DNA from: Heliopora coerulea | Taxonomy: Eukaryota > Cnidaria > Anthozoa > Scleralcyonacea > Helioporidae | NCBI GenBank assembly: GCA_030142905.1 | Contig: JASJOG010000145.1 | Location: 248,001-312,000 of the forward strand | Length of the DNA: 64,000 nucleotides | Direction of reading: 5' to 3' | Shown here: piece by piece, positions 33,828 through 44,203 of the stretch | Layout of the letters: each line of letters begins with the position of its first letter | How positions within the stretch are numbered: position 1 is the first letter of the stretch | Program-made: the position numbers and the translations under genes | Notes under the pieces: generated by a model | Told to the model about the DNA's origin: nothing | Seen by the model: only the letters and a program-made list of their open reading frames with translations | Database searches by the model: none

Positions 33828-36679
33828 TTAAGATGACGTCTTGTCACGTTCTCGAAGTTGTTGTCTTAAGTATTTCAGCTCGACTTCGTACGACGCGACT
33901 TTGTCTGTAATACAGCTAATGTACCCCTCAGAGTCGTCAAGTTTCTCTCTCAGTTCGATGGTTTTGGCCTTCTCTTCACGAAGCATGGTGTCCATGTCGC
34001 TGTTTCCCTTGGTCAGATTCTTAAAACCTTTCTCGTAAATAGCCAGCGTCTCCTGGTGTTTCAGCAGGTCGCGATTTAAACTCATCACTTCCGCTTCTCG
34101 CTCGTTTACTTTCAGTACCAGTTCCTTATTCAACTGCACAACCTCTTGCAACTGTTTCTCGTAATCGAGTAGATTTTTCTGGCAGTGGCCAAGTTTAGCC
34201 TCGAGGTCTTGATTCTCCGAAAAATTTACCGGTGAGTTTCCGATATTTTTCCCGAAATCGTTTTTACTTGGCTCAGGTAATTCCCCCACGCTGTGAGACT
34301 TCATGCTCAAAATGCGACCTCCTTTGTTCCTATTTACCCTTTTCGACCTCCCGTCCTCCTCCTGTTTCTCACTCTTACCCCTAATTTGACCATTAGACTC
34401 TTCTTTTCCCTTATTTAGATACCTCAGAATGCTCTCGTTTTGTTGAGCTTTTTCTCTCAGACACTTGTTCTCGTCTCGCGTGTCTTGAAGCTCACTGAGT
34501 AAGCTGCGACACCGTCCCTCGGATCGACGTAGAGCTTTGTCCATTGTTTTAAGCATCTCATCTCTTGATTGCGTGCGCTCTTTCACCCTCTTGTAGTCGC
34601 TCAGAACTTCTTCCACGTGGGGAAGAACATGCTTGAAGTTCCCCTGCAAGAGCAACAAAAGTGAAAGCTAGAAAAAACACTAGTAACTTTGGATAAATCT
34701 GTAAGTTTTTTTTCCTTTTTTTCTGAGCAGAACTTTATCAAACACCCGATCGAAGTTGTTGGATCATCTGTGTTTTCACGTGGTTTTTATGGGTAGTGTT
34801 TTGGCACCATGGGCTGCACGGGGTGTGTAGGCTCTGAAGTATAATTACAGTGGTTGGTAGGTGTTGGGTACGGAAAGGGTAGGGTATCGTGGTGTGGATA
34901 TGTTAGGATAAACATACAATTCGTTTGAGACTGAAAGAAGCATATCACTCCCGAAAGAAAAACCAATAATAAACTCACGAGAGAAATGTGCTGAAGAAAC
35001 TTTTTATTCTGAAACTTTTGAGCCTTACTGATCCACTCTAAATATTTTTGATCTTAGCACTTATAACTTTTACATTATTCACTTTTATCGTGGTATATAT
35101 TTAAATATATACTTATATACACATACACATATACGTCCACGTATACGTTGACGTGTATGTGTATATGTGTGTGTGTGTATGTATATGTATATAAATAAAT
35201 ATATATTTAGCACAACACTTTGCATATCTCAGTTTCTGAGATGTCGTGGAACTACGAAAGCTTAGAAACACTCAAGCTTTTAACAGTCGTAGTCTTCGCC
35301 TCACTTGATTACAATAAAATTTTCATCCGACAGTCAAACGAACTACTTTGTTACAGAGCCAGTAAACTCAGCAAACTTGCTGAACTGTCACAAGTTTTTA
35401 CCCTGCTATCATTACAAAAATTACAAGAGAATTTCTCACACTCTACCTGTTGAAAATCCTTCTACTCCATTTCCCAGTAAATGTTTGAGAAATCCTTAAA
35501 ATTGGGGGGGGGGGGGGATCGGTACGTTACATGCCCAACAAAGACGTAGCTTTGTCTCTGGTCCTAATTTTAATGATTATCAATATAATGATTACAATGC
35601 TGGTTAGGGCAATAAAAAAGAAAAGAAAGAAATTCGAGTTGGTCTTCGATCTCACAAAGCAAATGTATCATTTACAGATGTAGGTATCAAACCTGAATTG
35701 TATTAAGTTGTTTCAGGGCTGTTTGCACGCGTCCATCCACACAAAATCCATCTTTGATGTCATCTTGTTTACTCTATTAAAAAAAACCCCAACAACAAAA
35801 ACGAAACCTCTTAGTGAAAATAAGGTAAATAAGGGAGTATGTAAGCAAGTAACCAAGAAAGCCAGAAGGCAAGCAACCAAACAAATACAGAAATAAGAAA
35901 AGAGTTAAATACATTATGTATGCATGCATGTACGATTGCAAGCCCACACACACAAGCACGCTTGAGAACATACAGACAGGCGGGCTGGAAGGCAGGTAAT
36001 TAACTATGAAATAAAAATGGAGTGCTGCGTAGGCAGTGTGGAAATCGAAGTGAAATAATCAGAAAGGTTTGAGTACTGCCGAAATGTGAGAGTAATTATC
36101 TAACGTTTCGAGCGAAGGCCCTTCGTCAGAAGGGCCTCCGCTCGAAACGTTATATAACTACTCTCACATTTCGGCAGTATTCAAACCTTTCTGATTATTT
36201 CAGGTAATTAACTAGGTAAGCAAGTAGTAGGTAGCCATACAGGCAGGTAGGCAGGTTGGTAGATTGGCACGAAGGTACGTTAGTAGATAGGTAGAAAGGT
36301 AAGGTGGTGGATCGGTAGGTATAAGCATGGGTAAATAGGTACCTACCTTGGTAAGTTTGTAAATGAGTAGGCAGATAGAATAGGCAGGTAGGTAGGTAGG
36401 TAAGTAGGATATTAGTTAAGGTAAGGGTGTAGATGGATGAACAATTGCTAGTTTAGTTGGATAGGCTGGATAGACCATCTCTTGGTGGATAGTTAGGGAT
36501 GTATATGGATTTAAGCAAACAGGTTGATTTTCTAGATACCTTTCTAATTTTTCATTGGTACTGAAACCATGCAAGAACAAAAAATCCTTACAAACCTGAG
36601 TGCAGTTTCCAAGATTTTTATTCAAGTAATCCAGCAGCTCGAGAAGATTATTCGCTGGACGAGTGAGGCTCTCACTGAT
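33828..36679 (-). CDS. Coiled-coil protein, last two exons (36679-36596, 34643-33828), 5' incomplete
   Basis: Exon 36679-36596 (28 codons, phase 0 at both ends) reads ISESLTRPANNLLELLDYLN... and ends at a GTTTGTAAG donor. It joins exon 34643-33828 behind a TTGCAG acceptor, continuing CTQ-GNFKHVLPHVEEVL. The last exon encodes 271 residues: two blocks rich in heptads (about 10-75 and 145-265 of the exon) separated by a Lys/Glu/Gly-rich linker containing SMKSHSVGELPEPS. It has no membrane segment or catalytic motif. It is probably a cytosolic or cytoskeletal scaffold. A loose resemblance to spermatogenesis/mitophagy coiled-coil proteins of the SPATA18 type is conceivable but not supported by a motif I can name. 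Start exons are not identified. Confidence 0.65.
34679..36006. other. Intron of the coiled-coil gene: simple repeats
   Basis: A TA/TG/CA-rich near-palindrome lies at 35092-35212 ('atacacatacacatatacg' mirrored by 'gtgtatgtgtatatgtg'). A run of 14 G lies at about 35502-35516. No exon is seen between the two called exons. Confidence 0.6.
36007..36200. mobile_element. Hairpin element with hammerhead-like core (copy C) and 14-bp target duplication
   Basis: The direct repeat 'caggtaattaacta' flanks it at 35993-36006 and 36201-36214. Inside, arms of about 70 bp ('aaataatcagaaaggtttga'... and complement) form a long hairpin. On the minus strand the order CTGACGA, one unpaired base, GGGC-CTTC-GCTC, GAAA, C is a hammerhead core with almost no stem III. 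The left part 'gtgctgcgtaggcagtg' matches the 'cactgtctacgcag' end of copies A and B. Confidence 0.78.
36215..36420. repeat. Degenerate (GGTAGGTA) tract
   Basis: About 200 bp of irregular 'ggtaggtag'/'ggtaagta' units, inside the coiled-coil gene intron. Confidence 0.8.
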
Positions 36680-37628
36680 CTAAAATAGATCGTAAATTGA
36701 GATGAATATCACACAAAGTGAATGAGGGAAGTTGGTTATATCATGGACGCTGTGTCGACGTTGGTCTATTTGTCGTTATGTAATGCCCTAAAGTAATTTT
36801 CTGAGCACTAATATATATCTTTAAATTAAGCTCATAGCCTCAGAAAGACAATTTCTGAACACCGGACGGGCATCGAACCACAGCCTTGTTCGCGGAATTT
36901 TCCACGCGGTAAAAACTTTTTCTTAACATTTTTCTAATTAGTTCCTCTCGTGAGCTCATAAGACAAAGAGAAAATTTCTTTCGTGTAGAAAAGTTCACCT
37001 AGTGGAAATCAAGCCTCCGAGTTTGACCTTGACAAACATCCACACATCGTCTAAGAACGTACGTTATTAAGAAAGAATGAAAATTTGGAGAGTAATGTCC
37101 CCGGTTCCATTACACATCAAAGACTCCAAACGAACACAACAGTAGCGTCAACTAAATTTAGCATAACATAGTATTTTTCATCAAAGCAAACGGAATAAAT
37201 TAGTTAGCAGAGCCAAGAATAACCCTCAGTGCCTTCGTCATTCTGCATACATCGCATGCTCGTTCCCAGGAGCCTCTCGGCGTACAGGAAGTCGGAGGCC
37301 CTGGTAAAAGACAATTAAAAACTCCCGGATTCAGAGACATTGTGCAGGGACACTTGCCCGATGGAATAATGATAGTTTCTACGAAATCATACATCAGTGT
37401 GCGGTAGGAAGTCCAAGGAAAGGTAAAATAAGGGACCCGAATGCTCCAGAGTCTTGGACATTGTCCTTGTCTTTTACCAGGGCTCCAGATTCCCAGATAA
37501 CCGAGGTCCTAGGACACGAGGATGCGTGCAACGTCACCTAGAAAATTGTCACTTATTTAGGATGACCTTAACACATGGGTGGATGAAAGCTTTTAGTTGA
37601 GTTGGACATCAGTCTCACTCTAGGGATG
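36680..37628. other. Gene-free or intronic stretch
   Basis: Lies upstream of the coiled-coil exon. 'gccctggtaaaagacaa' at about 37298 recurs inverted at about 37465, so a small inverted-repeat element is possible. No exon called. Confidence 0.4.
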
Positions 37629-37629
37629 T

Positions 37630-37915
37630 TAGCGGCACAGTGGTAGTGCACGTATCTCTCACCGTTGTGACTAGGGTTCAATTCCGGCTCCGTGCAGTTA
37701 TCCGATTAAAGTTACCTTGGTCACATGTGAGAAGAGTGTTGTCAAGTTTGACTCTACCGAGCATCGCAGGTTTTCTCTGGAAAACCCGGTTTCCTTCTGT
37801 AGTAACACTGGAACCATGAGGGGTGGTCCTTACTGGACCTCTAAGGAGAACAGCTCAGTTAGCTGATAGGGTTATCCAGTATAAATAAAGGTACTTTCCC
37901 TTTACTTCTACGGAA
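37630..37915 (+). mobile_element. tRNA-derived SINE
   Basis: A pol III A-box-like TGGTAGTGCACG (37641-37652) and B-box GGTTCAATTCC (37675-37685) stand about 23 bp apart, as in tRNA genes. They are followed by a non-tRNA body ('acatgtgagaagagtgttgt', 'gggttatccagtataaa'). A second full copy is inverted at 48215-48466 and a 3' fragment lies at 38222-38280. Confidence 0.8.
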
Positions 37916-38221
37916 GAAGTCATTAAGTGTTTCAAAGGGCAAAAGAGCTTTCCGTTGCTGGAATCCGAAAATACCATTGGAAGACTGTTGCAGAGCAGTT
38001 TCCAATTTCAGACATTTTAAAAACAAAAGCCATGTGATTCTATGGGGTTAAACCAGGAATTTTGAAGGGCGGGATCGGAGGAAGGTCTCAAGGCACCATC
38101 GAGGTAATTTTAATAATTTCGAGTGCAATTTATCTACGTGACTTTGGTGAATGAGGGCAAGGCGCCAGCAGGACACACGTCAGACTTCCTACAAAAAGGG
38201 TAGGGTGGCAACCCCCCAACC

Positions 38222-38280
38222 TCCCTCCAGGGATAACAGCTTAGGTAGCTGATGGGGTTATCCAGTATAAACAATAACAC
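38222..38280 (+). mobile_element. 3' fragment of the same SINE
   Basis: 'gataacagctta.gtagctgatggggttatccagtataaa' pattern equals the 3' body of the SINE at 37630-37915; the tRNA-like head is missing. Confidence 0.7.
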
Positions 38281-39975
38281 TTTACACAAAAAAAAAAATT
38301 CTATTTAAATTTAAGGGCACCAGTGATTGTGTATTTACCCCAATGAAGTTCATCCAGTTTATCAAGTTCTGAAGATTTTTCAACGTCGAAAAACTTCAAT
38401 CTTAAAAAAGTGAAACTGAGGTTGCCTCGTCATCACTTTCGTCGTCCTACAGTAGATTGTTTAAAATCACAAAGGTCCCGCTCAGACAAGGTGCCCTGAC
38501 ACGGTGCATTGGAGCGGGAACTAAATGTTTGTTTGAACACAACAATGCTCCGGACCACTGGAGCTTGAGAGAACTCTAGAGTGTTCTTGTTTAAGCTGTT
38601 TAGCTTCCCATCGGGTACAGACTAGTGCCCAGTCTCAAGCATGGTGGCTGGGTACCACCATTGCACCATTGAACTCGAAAGAGACTGGAACAATGCCTGC
38701 AAACTGTATTTTGAAGCCAACATGGAGGGTGACATGTAGGTCAATTTGCAAGTCATTCCAGTCCCCTACGTTATAAAACACGTAACCTGTTGTAAAAAAA
38801 ACTTAACTTAAAGTCTGGAATTTTTGACAGTTTTCTTCTTTATCCTTAGTAAGTAGAGGAGAATGTCGGTAGGACTGCATATTTGTCAGAATTAACTATC
38901 AATGAAAAGTAGAGGTTCAACACAACTTTTTCCCACGCATGTTGTTGACCTACATGGCTGCCTCCATGTCGGTTTAATTCAATCGTGAGGCCTGGTACTA
39001 CGAGATATTGTTCCAGTCGTTTTAGAGTTAAATGCATTGCACCTGTTGCAAATGTTCAATCACGATTCTCGGGTATTATACTTTTGCACCAAGTTTCAGT
39101 ATACAGAAGGAAGAAATTGCGTTCTCAATAGCGTCTGGGACCGAGCTTTGTACCGGGACACTCGGTCTGAACATAGACAAATATGTGATGGGAACTGTTA
39201 TAATTTCACCTGTTTCAAAGTATCCAGCAAGCCAGTCACGTTAACAGAACTCTTATCTAAAGATGGAGAAAATAAAGTGAATCATTATGACAGAGATATG
39301 CTGATCCCAAAAGTGGTGAAGATATTCATCACCAAAAATAAGGATGACAAAAATTATCATAATTATCACCATCATCATGCAATACAAATTTTGCCTCTGA
39401 TACTGGCACTTTCCCTCGCATTGAATGCCATTGATCTCAAGACTAACGTCTGTACAGACACCAGCACTGGGAAATGCATTCGCACATGCTGTAACATTAA
39501 CGCTGGCACTGACAAAGGCAATGATGATGGCGCAGATTGTACCACTAATATTGCACCAACATTGGCGCTAACATTGGCAGGGAATAAACAGTGTTCTGAG
39601 TGCTTGGTTATTTGGTGTCACATCGCTTATACATCGCTTGCCCTTTCAAGGGAGGAGACGGCTGCCAAAACGCGAGGGAGGCCAATGGCACGAGGATGTA
39701 TTCCAGCACAGAAGGCAAATAACGTGCAAAAGGTTTCGCAGGATATTTTTCCAACAAATCCTGCAAGCATGAATATTTAGTGATCACATGTCGACATGTC
39801 CACAGTTGCTTCACTACAAGTTTAGTTTTCTTTATAAATTATCACAGTTTCTTCTGACACTTTTTCCACTTTGTTTCACCAAATTTCTTGCAGATGTCAA
39901 GATTCATAAGCAATTCAAGTGCATGAACAGAAATTTTTTTTATCACAATCTGATACTGCAGAAGTCAATTGAAAA
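38281..39975. other. Gene-free or intronic stretch
   Basis: Contains a 247-codon plus-strand frame (39037-39780) that I reject as coding (low complexity, no motif). A 9-A run opens the stretch. Confidence 0.4.
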
Positions 39976-40052
39976 ATGTTGACTTGCGCGGGATTTGAAC
40001 TCTCCCCTTCTGGTTACCGATTCGCCACTCTACCTGTCGAACTATCGAGTCC
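39976..40052 (-). tRNA. Degenerate tRNA-like sequence (possible tRNA pseudogene or SINE head)
   Basis: On the minus strand it begins GACTCGATAGTTCGACAGG, with an A-box-like region, a GGTAAC anticodon-loop region and a B-box GAGTTCAAATCC, ending CGCGCAAGTC. The acceptor stem pairs only partly and the base before the would-be GGT anticodon is C, not T. It resembles a decayed Thr-type tRNA. Confidence 0.4.
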
Positions 40053-40252
40053 ACAGGGATTGGAGGCAAGTTTTTCTCCAAATTTTTCTCCCTTGTCCCT
40101 CTTAGATCTTCACTTTAGCCTTTGTTCTAACACAGTATCTTCTCTAAATTTCCTGTATACCCGGAAAGGGATGGACTCCACAATCCCGCGTGAGTTCTCC
40201 CCATATTCTCAATCATTTTGAAGTCTTAGTATAAAGAAATTCTATCTAATAC

Positions 40253-40387
40253 CTTCGTTTCGTCTGGTATCTTGCTCTGTTTCTCCAACATTGGCGCTCG
40301 GGCTAACATTTGTCGGACTCACTGGCAGGCTGGAAGATCTTCGATGGCCATAGCAACGGTTCTGAGAAATCAGGGATTTTCCCATCC
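40253..40387 (-). CDS. Possible 5' coding exon (Ser-rich), perhaps of the coiled-coil gene
   Basis: Minus strand: the acceptor TTTTTCAG at 40388 opens an exon starting GG-ATG and reading MGKSLISQNRCYGHRRSSSL... to ...DTRRNE, ending at a GAAG|GTATTA donor in phase 1. It is the only exon-like segment upstream of the coiled-coil exons on that strand. The phase does not match exon 36679-36596 directly, so at least one further exon would be needed. It may instead be chance or another gene. Confidence 0.3.
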
Positions 40388-40449
40388 CTGAAAAATAACC
40401 AGGCGCAAACATGTTATGAAGACTTTCAAATTTGTAAGTGAATGAAGTA

Positions 40450-40629
40450 ATGAATGAACGAACGAACAAATGAACGAACGAACGAACAAACTAAAGAATG
40501 ATCGAACTAAAAAACGAGCGAGCGAACGAGCGAGAGAGCAAACGAACGAACAAGCGAACGAACGAACGAACGAGCGAACGAACGAACGAGCGAACGAACG
40601 AACGAACGAACGAACGAGCGAACGAACGA

Positions 40630-40660
<31 letters not shown>

Positions 40661-40812
40661 AACGAACGAACGAGCGAACGAACGAACGAACGAACGAACG
40701 AACGAACGACCGAACGAACGACCGAACGAACGAACGAACGAACGAACGAACGAACAAGCCATTGAACGAACGAGAGAACGAACAAACAAACAAACAAACA
40801 AGCAAACGAATG
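40450..40812. repeat. (GAAC)n microsatellite, about 360 bp
   Basis: Tandem GAAC/GAGC units with few substitutions. Long frames on both strands here (NERTNERT and SFVRSFVR proteins) are translations of the repeat and not genes. Confidence 0.97.
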
Positions 40813-41453
40813 AATAAATGGATAAACGATTAAATCAAATGAATCAGAGAATAAAATGCATGAATCAGTCCATTAACTTTTGTTCATTTTGTAATTATTA
40901 CTATATATAGTTTTCTTTGTTTTCTTATGAGTGCAATTAGGAAGAATACCCTTCTGAGTAAAATCGTATGAGTGACCCTCGAGAAGTAAAGTACTTATTA
41001 TATTACTATCATTTTGTGAGGCGTAATAGTGTGTAGCAACAACAGTTTCATGAGTTATGACCCTCTTCTCGTTTCTCCAATTAAAGTATACCCCTTCAAC
41101 TTAGACCACAGTGAAGAACAATTTTGTCTACTAATTTGCTCATCCAGATACTTTGGTTTCCTCCCAACAAACACCTAACCTATCAGGGAAGGTTCTCATT
41201 TTTTGTGGATCCAAGAAGTTTGTGCCAGGCATGTCAGATTGTCCATCTTTACTTGCCGAAGGAAAACTATAGGCAAACCTGTAGACTTTAACACTAGCAG
41301 AATTTGTCTCTAACCTCTAACGCAAACTGAATAATTCTGCGAGCGTTAAACGCTTCAACAAGGGCAACGACATGTATTTATATTACTTGAACACGTAGCT
41401 CTGCTTTGCTCTCAGGGTGTGCAAAAAAAGAAAGGAACAAAAAAAAGCAACTA

Positions 41454-41454
<1 letters not shown>
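40813..41454. other. Gene-free stretch
   Basis: No exon or repeat recognised. Confidence 0.45.
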
Positions 41455-41484
<30 letters not shown>

Positions 41485-41507
41485 TATATATATATATATA
41501 TATACTT
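41455..41507. repeat. (TA)n microsatellite at the left edge of a Penelope cluster
   Basis: Two TA runs joined by 'cacatatacata'. Confidence 0.95.
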
Positions 41508-41547
41508 CAAAAAGTAGAGCAGTATCAAATAACAAACTTAAAATGTC

Positions 41548-41597
41548 TTATGTAGCTACTCCGAGTTTCACTCCGAGATGCGATCATCAGGCAACAG
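41548..41597 (-). ncRNA. Hammerhead-like motif (degenerate)
   Basis: Minus strand: GTTGC, CTGATGA, variable stem II region, GAAAC, GTA, GCTAC. The core is kept but stem II and stem I pair poorly. Confidence 0.45.
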
Positions 41598-41646
41598 GTT
41601 GATAATGATTCCGGTTTGATCTTATATAGACGCGGTGACGTAATAA

Positions 41647-41935
41647 CTATGGAATGCTGTTTTTCTTCCTTGGGCGGCTGAAGTTTTTAATCTTGAATTT
41701 GGTCTTGTGATGGCACGTTGATACAATTTCGTCTCTTTTGTTCAGCAAAGTCTTTTTGTCGGCTATTATCAATTGTAACTTCTCCTCTAAGCATAGCTTG
41801 CATTTTGAGGCGCCACTCTGGTATGCTGATGCACTGCTCAAAATAGACCAACTTAAAGTAAAACAACGCTTTTTCAGTTTAAGTTCCCAAATAAATTTCG
41901 AAAGTTCCGTTTCATTTTTGTACTACTTGTTAATG
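41647..41935 (-). pseudogene. Penelope-like GIY-YIG C-terminal fragment
   Basis: Reads ...NETELSKFIWELKLKK... then CKLCLEEKLQLI...KTLLNKRDEIVSTCHHKTKFK. This equals the end of the Penelope endonuclease region, with its C-x2-C and LLNKR-x-E-x3-C-H/R-H motifs. An in-frame stop precedes NETELSK and the catalytic YIG part is absent. Confidence 0.75.
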
Positions 41936-41962
41936 AAAGATTTCTGGTGGTTCCTGTATTAC

Positions 41963-42000
41963 TCAGAGTTTCACGTCTCTTCGGACGATGATCAGACAAC
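41963..42000 (-). ncRNA. Hammerhead-like motif with mutated core
   Basis: Minus strand: GTTGT, CTGATCA (G8 changed to C), stem II CGTC-CGAAGA-GACG, GAAAC, GTA. The catalytic G8 is lost, so it should be inactive. Confidence 0.5.
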
Positions 42001-42044
42001 CATACGAAATCATTCTGCGACCACAAATACTCGACCAAGACTGT

Positions 42045-42297
42045 TTTATCAAACTACGTCTGGGGATTAAAGAACGAAGGAAAGGATTTCACAGTGAACT
42101 GGTCAATTCTAAAACGCGCGAAAGGATATGAAAGCGGAGCAAAGCAATGTAACCTTTGTCTCGAAAAGAGGTTGTCTATTATGAAAGTCGACAAAAAGAA
42201 CCTACTGAATAAACGAACTGAAATATTCTCAACATGCCGGCACAGGAATAAATTCCTCATAGACAAAATAAAAACGTGCCGTGACGTACGACAATGA
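42045..42297 (+). pseudogene. Penelope-like GIY-YIG C-terminal fragment
   Basis: Encodes LSNYVWGLKN...VNWSILKRAKGY..GAKQCNLCLEKRLSIM...NLLNKRTEIFSTCRHRNKFL, parallel to the minus-strand fragment at 41647-41935. N-terminal reverse transcriptase and YIG segments are missing. Confidence 0.75.
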
Positions 42298-42371
42298 GAT
42301 CACCGAACTATTTTTATCTGATGACGTACGAGACTGTATATAAAGGAATGACTAAATCAGAATCTGGACAT

Positions 42372-42415
42372 TTGTCTGATGATCGTCCAAAGAGACGTCA
42401 AAATCTGAGTAACAA
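42372..42415 (+). ncRNA. Hammerhead-like motif with mutated core
   Basis: TTGT, CTGATGA, stem II CGTC-caaaga-GACG, then CAAA where GAAA is expected, GTA, ACAA closing stem I. Loss of G12 makes activity unlikely. Confidence 0.5.
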
Positions 42416-42448
42416 CTAATTATAAGAGTTTTAAGCTCTTATTTATTT

Positions 42449-42463
42449 GTGTGTATATATATG

Positions 42464-42530
<67 letters not shown>
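42449..42530. repeat. (TA)n microsatellite
   Basis: About 80 bp of TA with two 'tg' interruptions, between the two hammerhead-bearing clusters. Confidence 0.95.
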
Positions 42531-42710
42531 GCTCCCATATTTCGATGCTATTGAGCACTGTATGGATATATAAGGATAACCGATAGCGTTAAGCAATGCC
42601 CACCGCTCGAGTAGCGGTTTGAGCACTCTGGTCCCTTGTCAATCCAAGTTCTTTCCGAGCCGCACTGATAAGCTGTAGTACAGCGAAACACGTCTACAGA
42701 TTGAACATAT
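42531..42710 (+). mobile_element. Hammerhead-bearing element I, second copy
   Basis: Shares its body with 29938-30110 ('agcgttaagcaatgcccacc', 'ttgagcactctggtc', 'agattgaacatat'), starts 'cgctc' right after TA repeats and ends in (TATG)n. Non-coding. Confidence 0.65.
42660..42699 (+). ncRNA. Decayed hammerhead motif (G8 to A)
   Basis: CTGATAA replaces CTGATGA. Stem II GCTGT-agt-ACAGC is perfect, GAAA and the GTC cleavage triplet are kept, stem I pairs poorly. The G8 change should abolish cleavage. Confidence 0.6.
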
Positions 42711-42736
42711 GTATGTATGTATGTATACATACATAC

Positions 42737-42771
<35 letters not shown>
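42711..42771. repeat. (TATG)n and (TA)n microsatellite
   Basis: Simple repeats immediately downstream of the decayed hammerhead element, forming a 'gtatgtatacatacata' palindrome. Confidence 0.95.
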
Positions 42772-42776
<5 letters not shown>

Positions 42777-42876
42777 AAAGCAAAAGTGTATCATACAAGA
42801 AACACAGTTGACGATTGGTTTGAGTGCTCGACACCATGTAGGTAGAGCGAAATAACTTTAATAAAGTTAAAAGAGC

Positions 42877-42923
42877 GTTGCTACTCGGAGTTTCACGTGT
42901 CTACAACATGATCATCAGGCAAC
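42877..42923 (-). ncRNA. Type I hammerhead motif, left outer end
   Basis: Minus strand: GTTGC, CTGATGA, one unpaired T, stem II CATGT-TGTAG-ACACG (one mismatch), T, GAAA, AC..GT mini stem III, GTA, GCAAC. Stem I pairs perfectly. Core bases are intact. Confidence 0.65.
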
Positions 42924-43030
42924 TGACAGTTCGCTTCTACTATTCATTTACATAATATGGGCCAAATTGTCTAAAATTAACTGTGATGCTGTAGTGCTCT
43001 GTTATTAGTGCTCTATTAGACTAATATACA

Positions 43031-43761
43031 ATAAAAAATTCCTTAGTCTAATAGACAAACACTTCCCAGCTACTAACAGACTTCACAAACTTTTTAACAG
43101 AAACACGGTGAAAATAAGCTATAGCGGTATGGACAACCTTAAACACGTTATACGTGGACACAACAACCGCGTTCTTCGAAATAGACACCGTGCAAGCACC
43201 AATAAGAATAACACAAACACTGACACAGACAGACCAAATTCTGACACAAACGCAAACGACGAAGTTAGTAACGCAAGCTCCCAACAGCAACACAAACACA
43301 CGTGAGAACGGTATCAACAGCAACAGCGACAATTCATGCAACTGCAGACACAAAAACGAATGCCAAACCTTGGGAAACTGCCTGGCAAAAAGCGTCGTCT
43401 GCAAAGCCGAAGTAAAGACCCCCATAATGGATCAACGAAAAGGTACATCGGCATGACAGCAAACGACTTCAAGCATCGTTACCGCAACCACCTGAAGTCC
43501 TTCCGAAACACACAGTACGCCAACGAAACAGAACTTTCCAAATACATTTGGCGACTGAAGATGGAAAACCAGGAATACCAAATAAAATGGTCAATCGTTA
43601 AGCACGCAAGCTCATGCAAATACGGCTCAAGAAGATGCAATCTTTGCCTTGAAGAAAAAATATTTATCCCGAAATCAAACAAGAAAAGCTTGCTGAACAA
43701 AAGATCTGAACTATTCTCTTCATGCAGACATACATATTATAATTCATGTCATGTCAAGTGA
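43031..43761 (+). pseudogene. Penelope-like element 3' coding end with GIY-YIG domain, frameshifted
   Basis: Reads FLSLIDKHFPATNRLHKLFN..TVKISYSGMDNL..VIRGHNNRVL, a spacer, NSCNCRHKNECQTLGNCLAKSVV, then KRYIGMTANDFKHRYRNH...NETELSKYIW and CNLCLEEKIFI...SLLNKRSELFSSCRH. This is the linker and GIY-YIG endonuclease end of a Penelope-like protein: YIG motif, catalytic-type Arg in KHRYRNH, Glu in NETELSK. A stop at about 43303 and a one-base shift near 43425 break the frame. The upstream reverse transcriptase is absent. Confidence 0.8.
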
Positions 43762-43801
43762 TGTGGATATTAAATTACAATGTTAAGAAGGCGGAAAATA
43801 T

Positions 43802-44193
43802 TTACAAGTTAAAAACGGTGTTAAGATGGTGTATCTGTTTATTAAGATCCGGTTTAAGTTTCTTAATGTAAAGGGCTTCTTTGAGTTTTAATGAAAAAGG
43901 AGAGTCAGCAGTGTCTAGGATACGAAAGCATGATGGTGTGAAGTTAGATTTGCATTGAGGTGAAGCGAGGAAGTGTTTAAAGATGTGTGAGTTTTTGTCG
44001 GAAGTAGTGTGCTCCTTAATTCGTGTGGATAGATGGCGAGTGGTTTCGCCAATATAACGAGAATTACATCCCGCACAAGAGAATTCATAAACCACACATG
44101 ATTTAAGGAGAGATGGAATGGGATCTTTAAAGCTAAAGGAATTTTTTATTTTGAAGGAAGAGTAAACTATTTTGAGATCTAAGTCAATGCAAA
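43802..44193 (-). pseudogene. Penelope-like GIY-YIG end, left arm of palindrome
   Basis: Minus-strand mirror of 44316-44707: the same 97-residue block CAGCNSRYIGETTRHLSTR...KLKPDLNKQIHH plus the linker before it. It is truncated at the palindrome centre, without reverse transcriptase. Confidence 0.85.
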
Positions 44194-44203
44194 CCCATCA
44201 AAC

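Larger units (their letters stand above)
41510..42420. mobile_element. Penelope-like fragments arranged head to head, hammerheads outward
   Basis: Minus-strand order from 42000 to 41550: hammerhead-like core, fragment of a GIY-YIG C-terminal domain, hammerhead-like core. Plus-strand order from 42045 to 42412: the equivalent protein fragment, then a hammerhead-like core. Both ends reach TA-rich repeats. All protein parts are truncated and carry stops or shifts, so the copies are dead. Penelope-like elements encode a reverse transcriptase fused to such a GIY-YIG end and are known to carry hammerhead motifs in their terminal repeats. Confidence 0.75.

Noticed and set aside
39037..39780. 247-codon plus-strand open frame
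   Set aside because: Longest unassigned frame, but composition drifts (His runs, Thr/Asn-rich), no domain, no promoter or splice logic, and it contains a 'caccatcatcatgc'-type simple repeat. Probably chance.
39976..40052. Functional tRNA gene
   Set aside because: Acceptor stem mismatches and C at the position before the anticodon make it at best a relic; kept as a low-confidence tRNA-like feature.
40370..40833. Overlapping SFVRSFVR and NERTNERT proteins on both strands
   Set aside because: All are translations of the (GAAC)n microsatellite in different frames.
43048..43425. 125-codon minus-strand hydrophobic frame
   Set aside because: Antisense of the Penelope linker region, Val/Cys-rich because the sense strand is ACA-rich.
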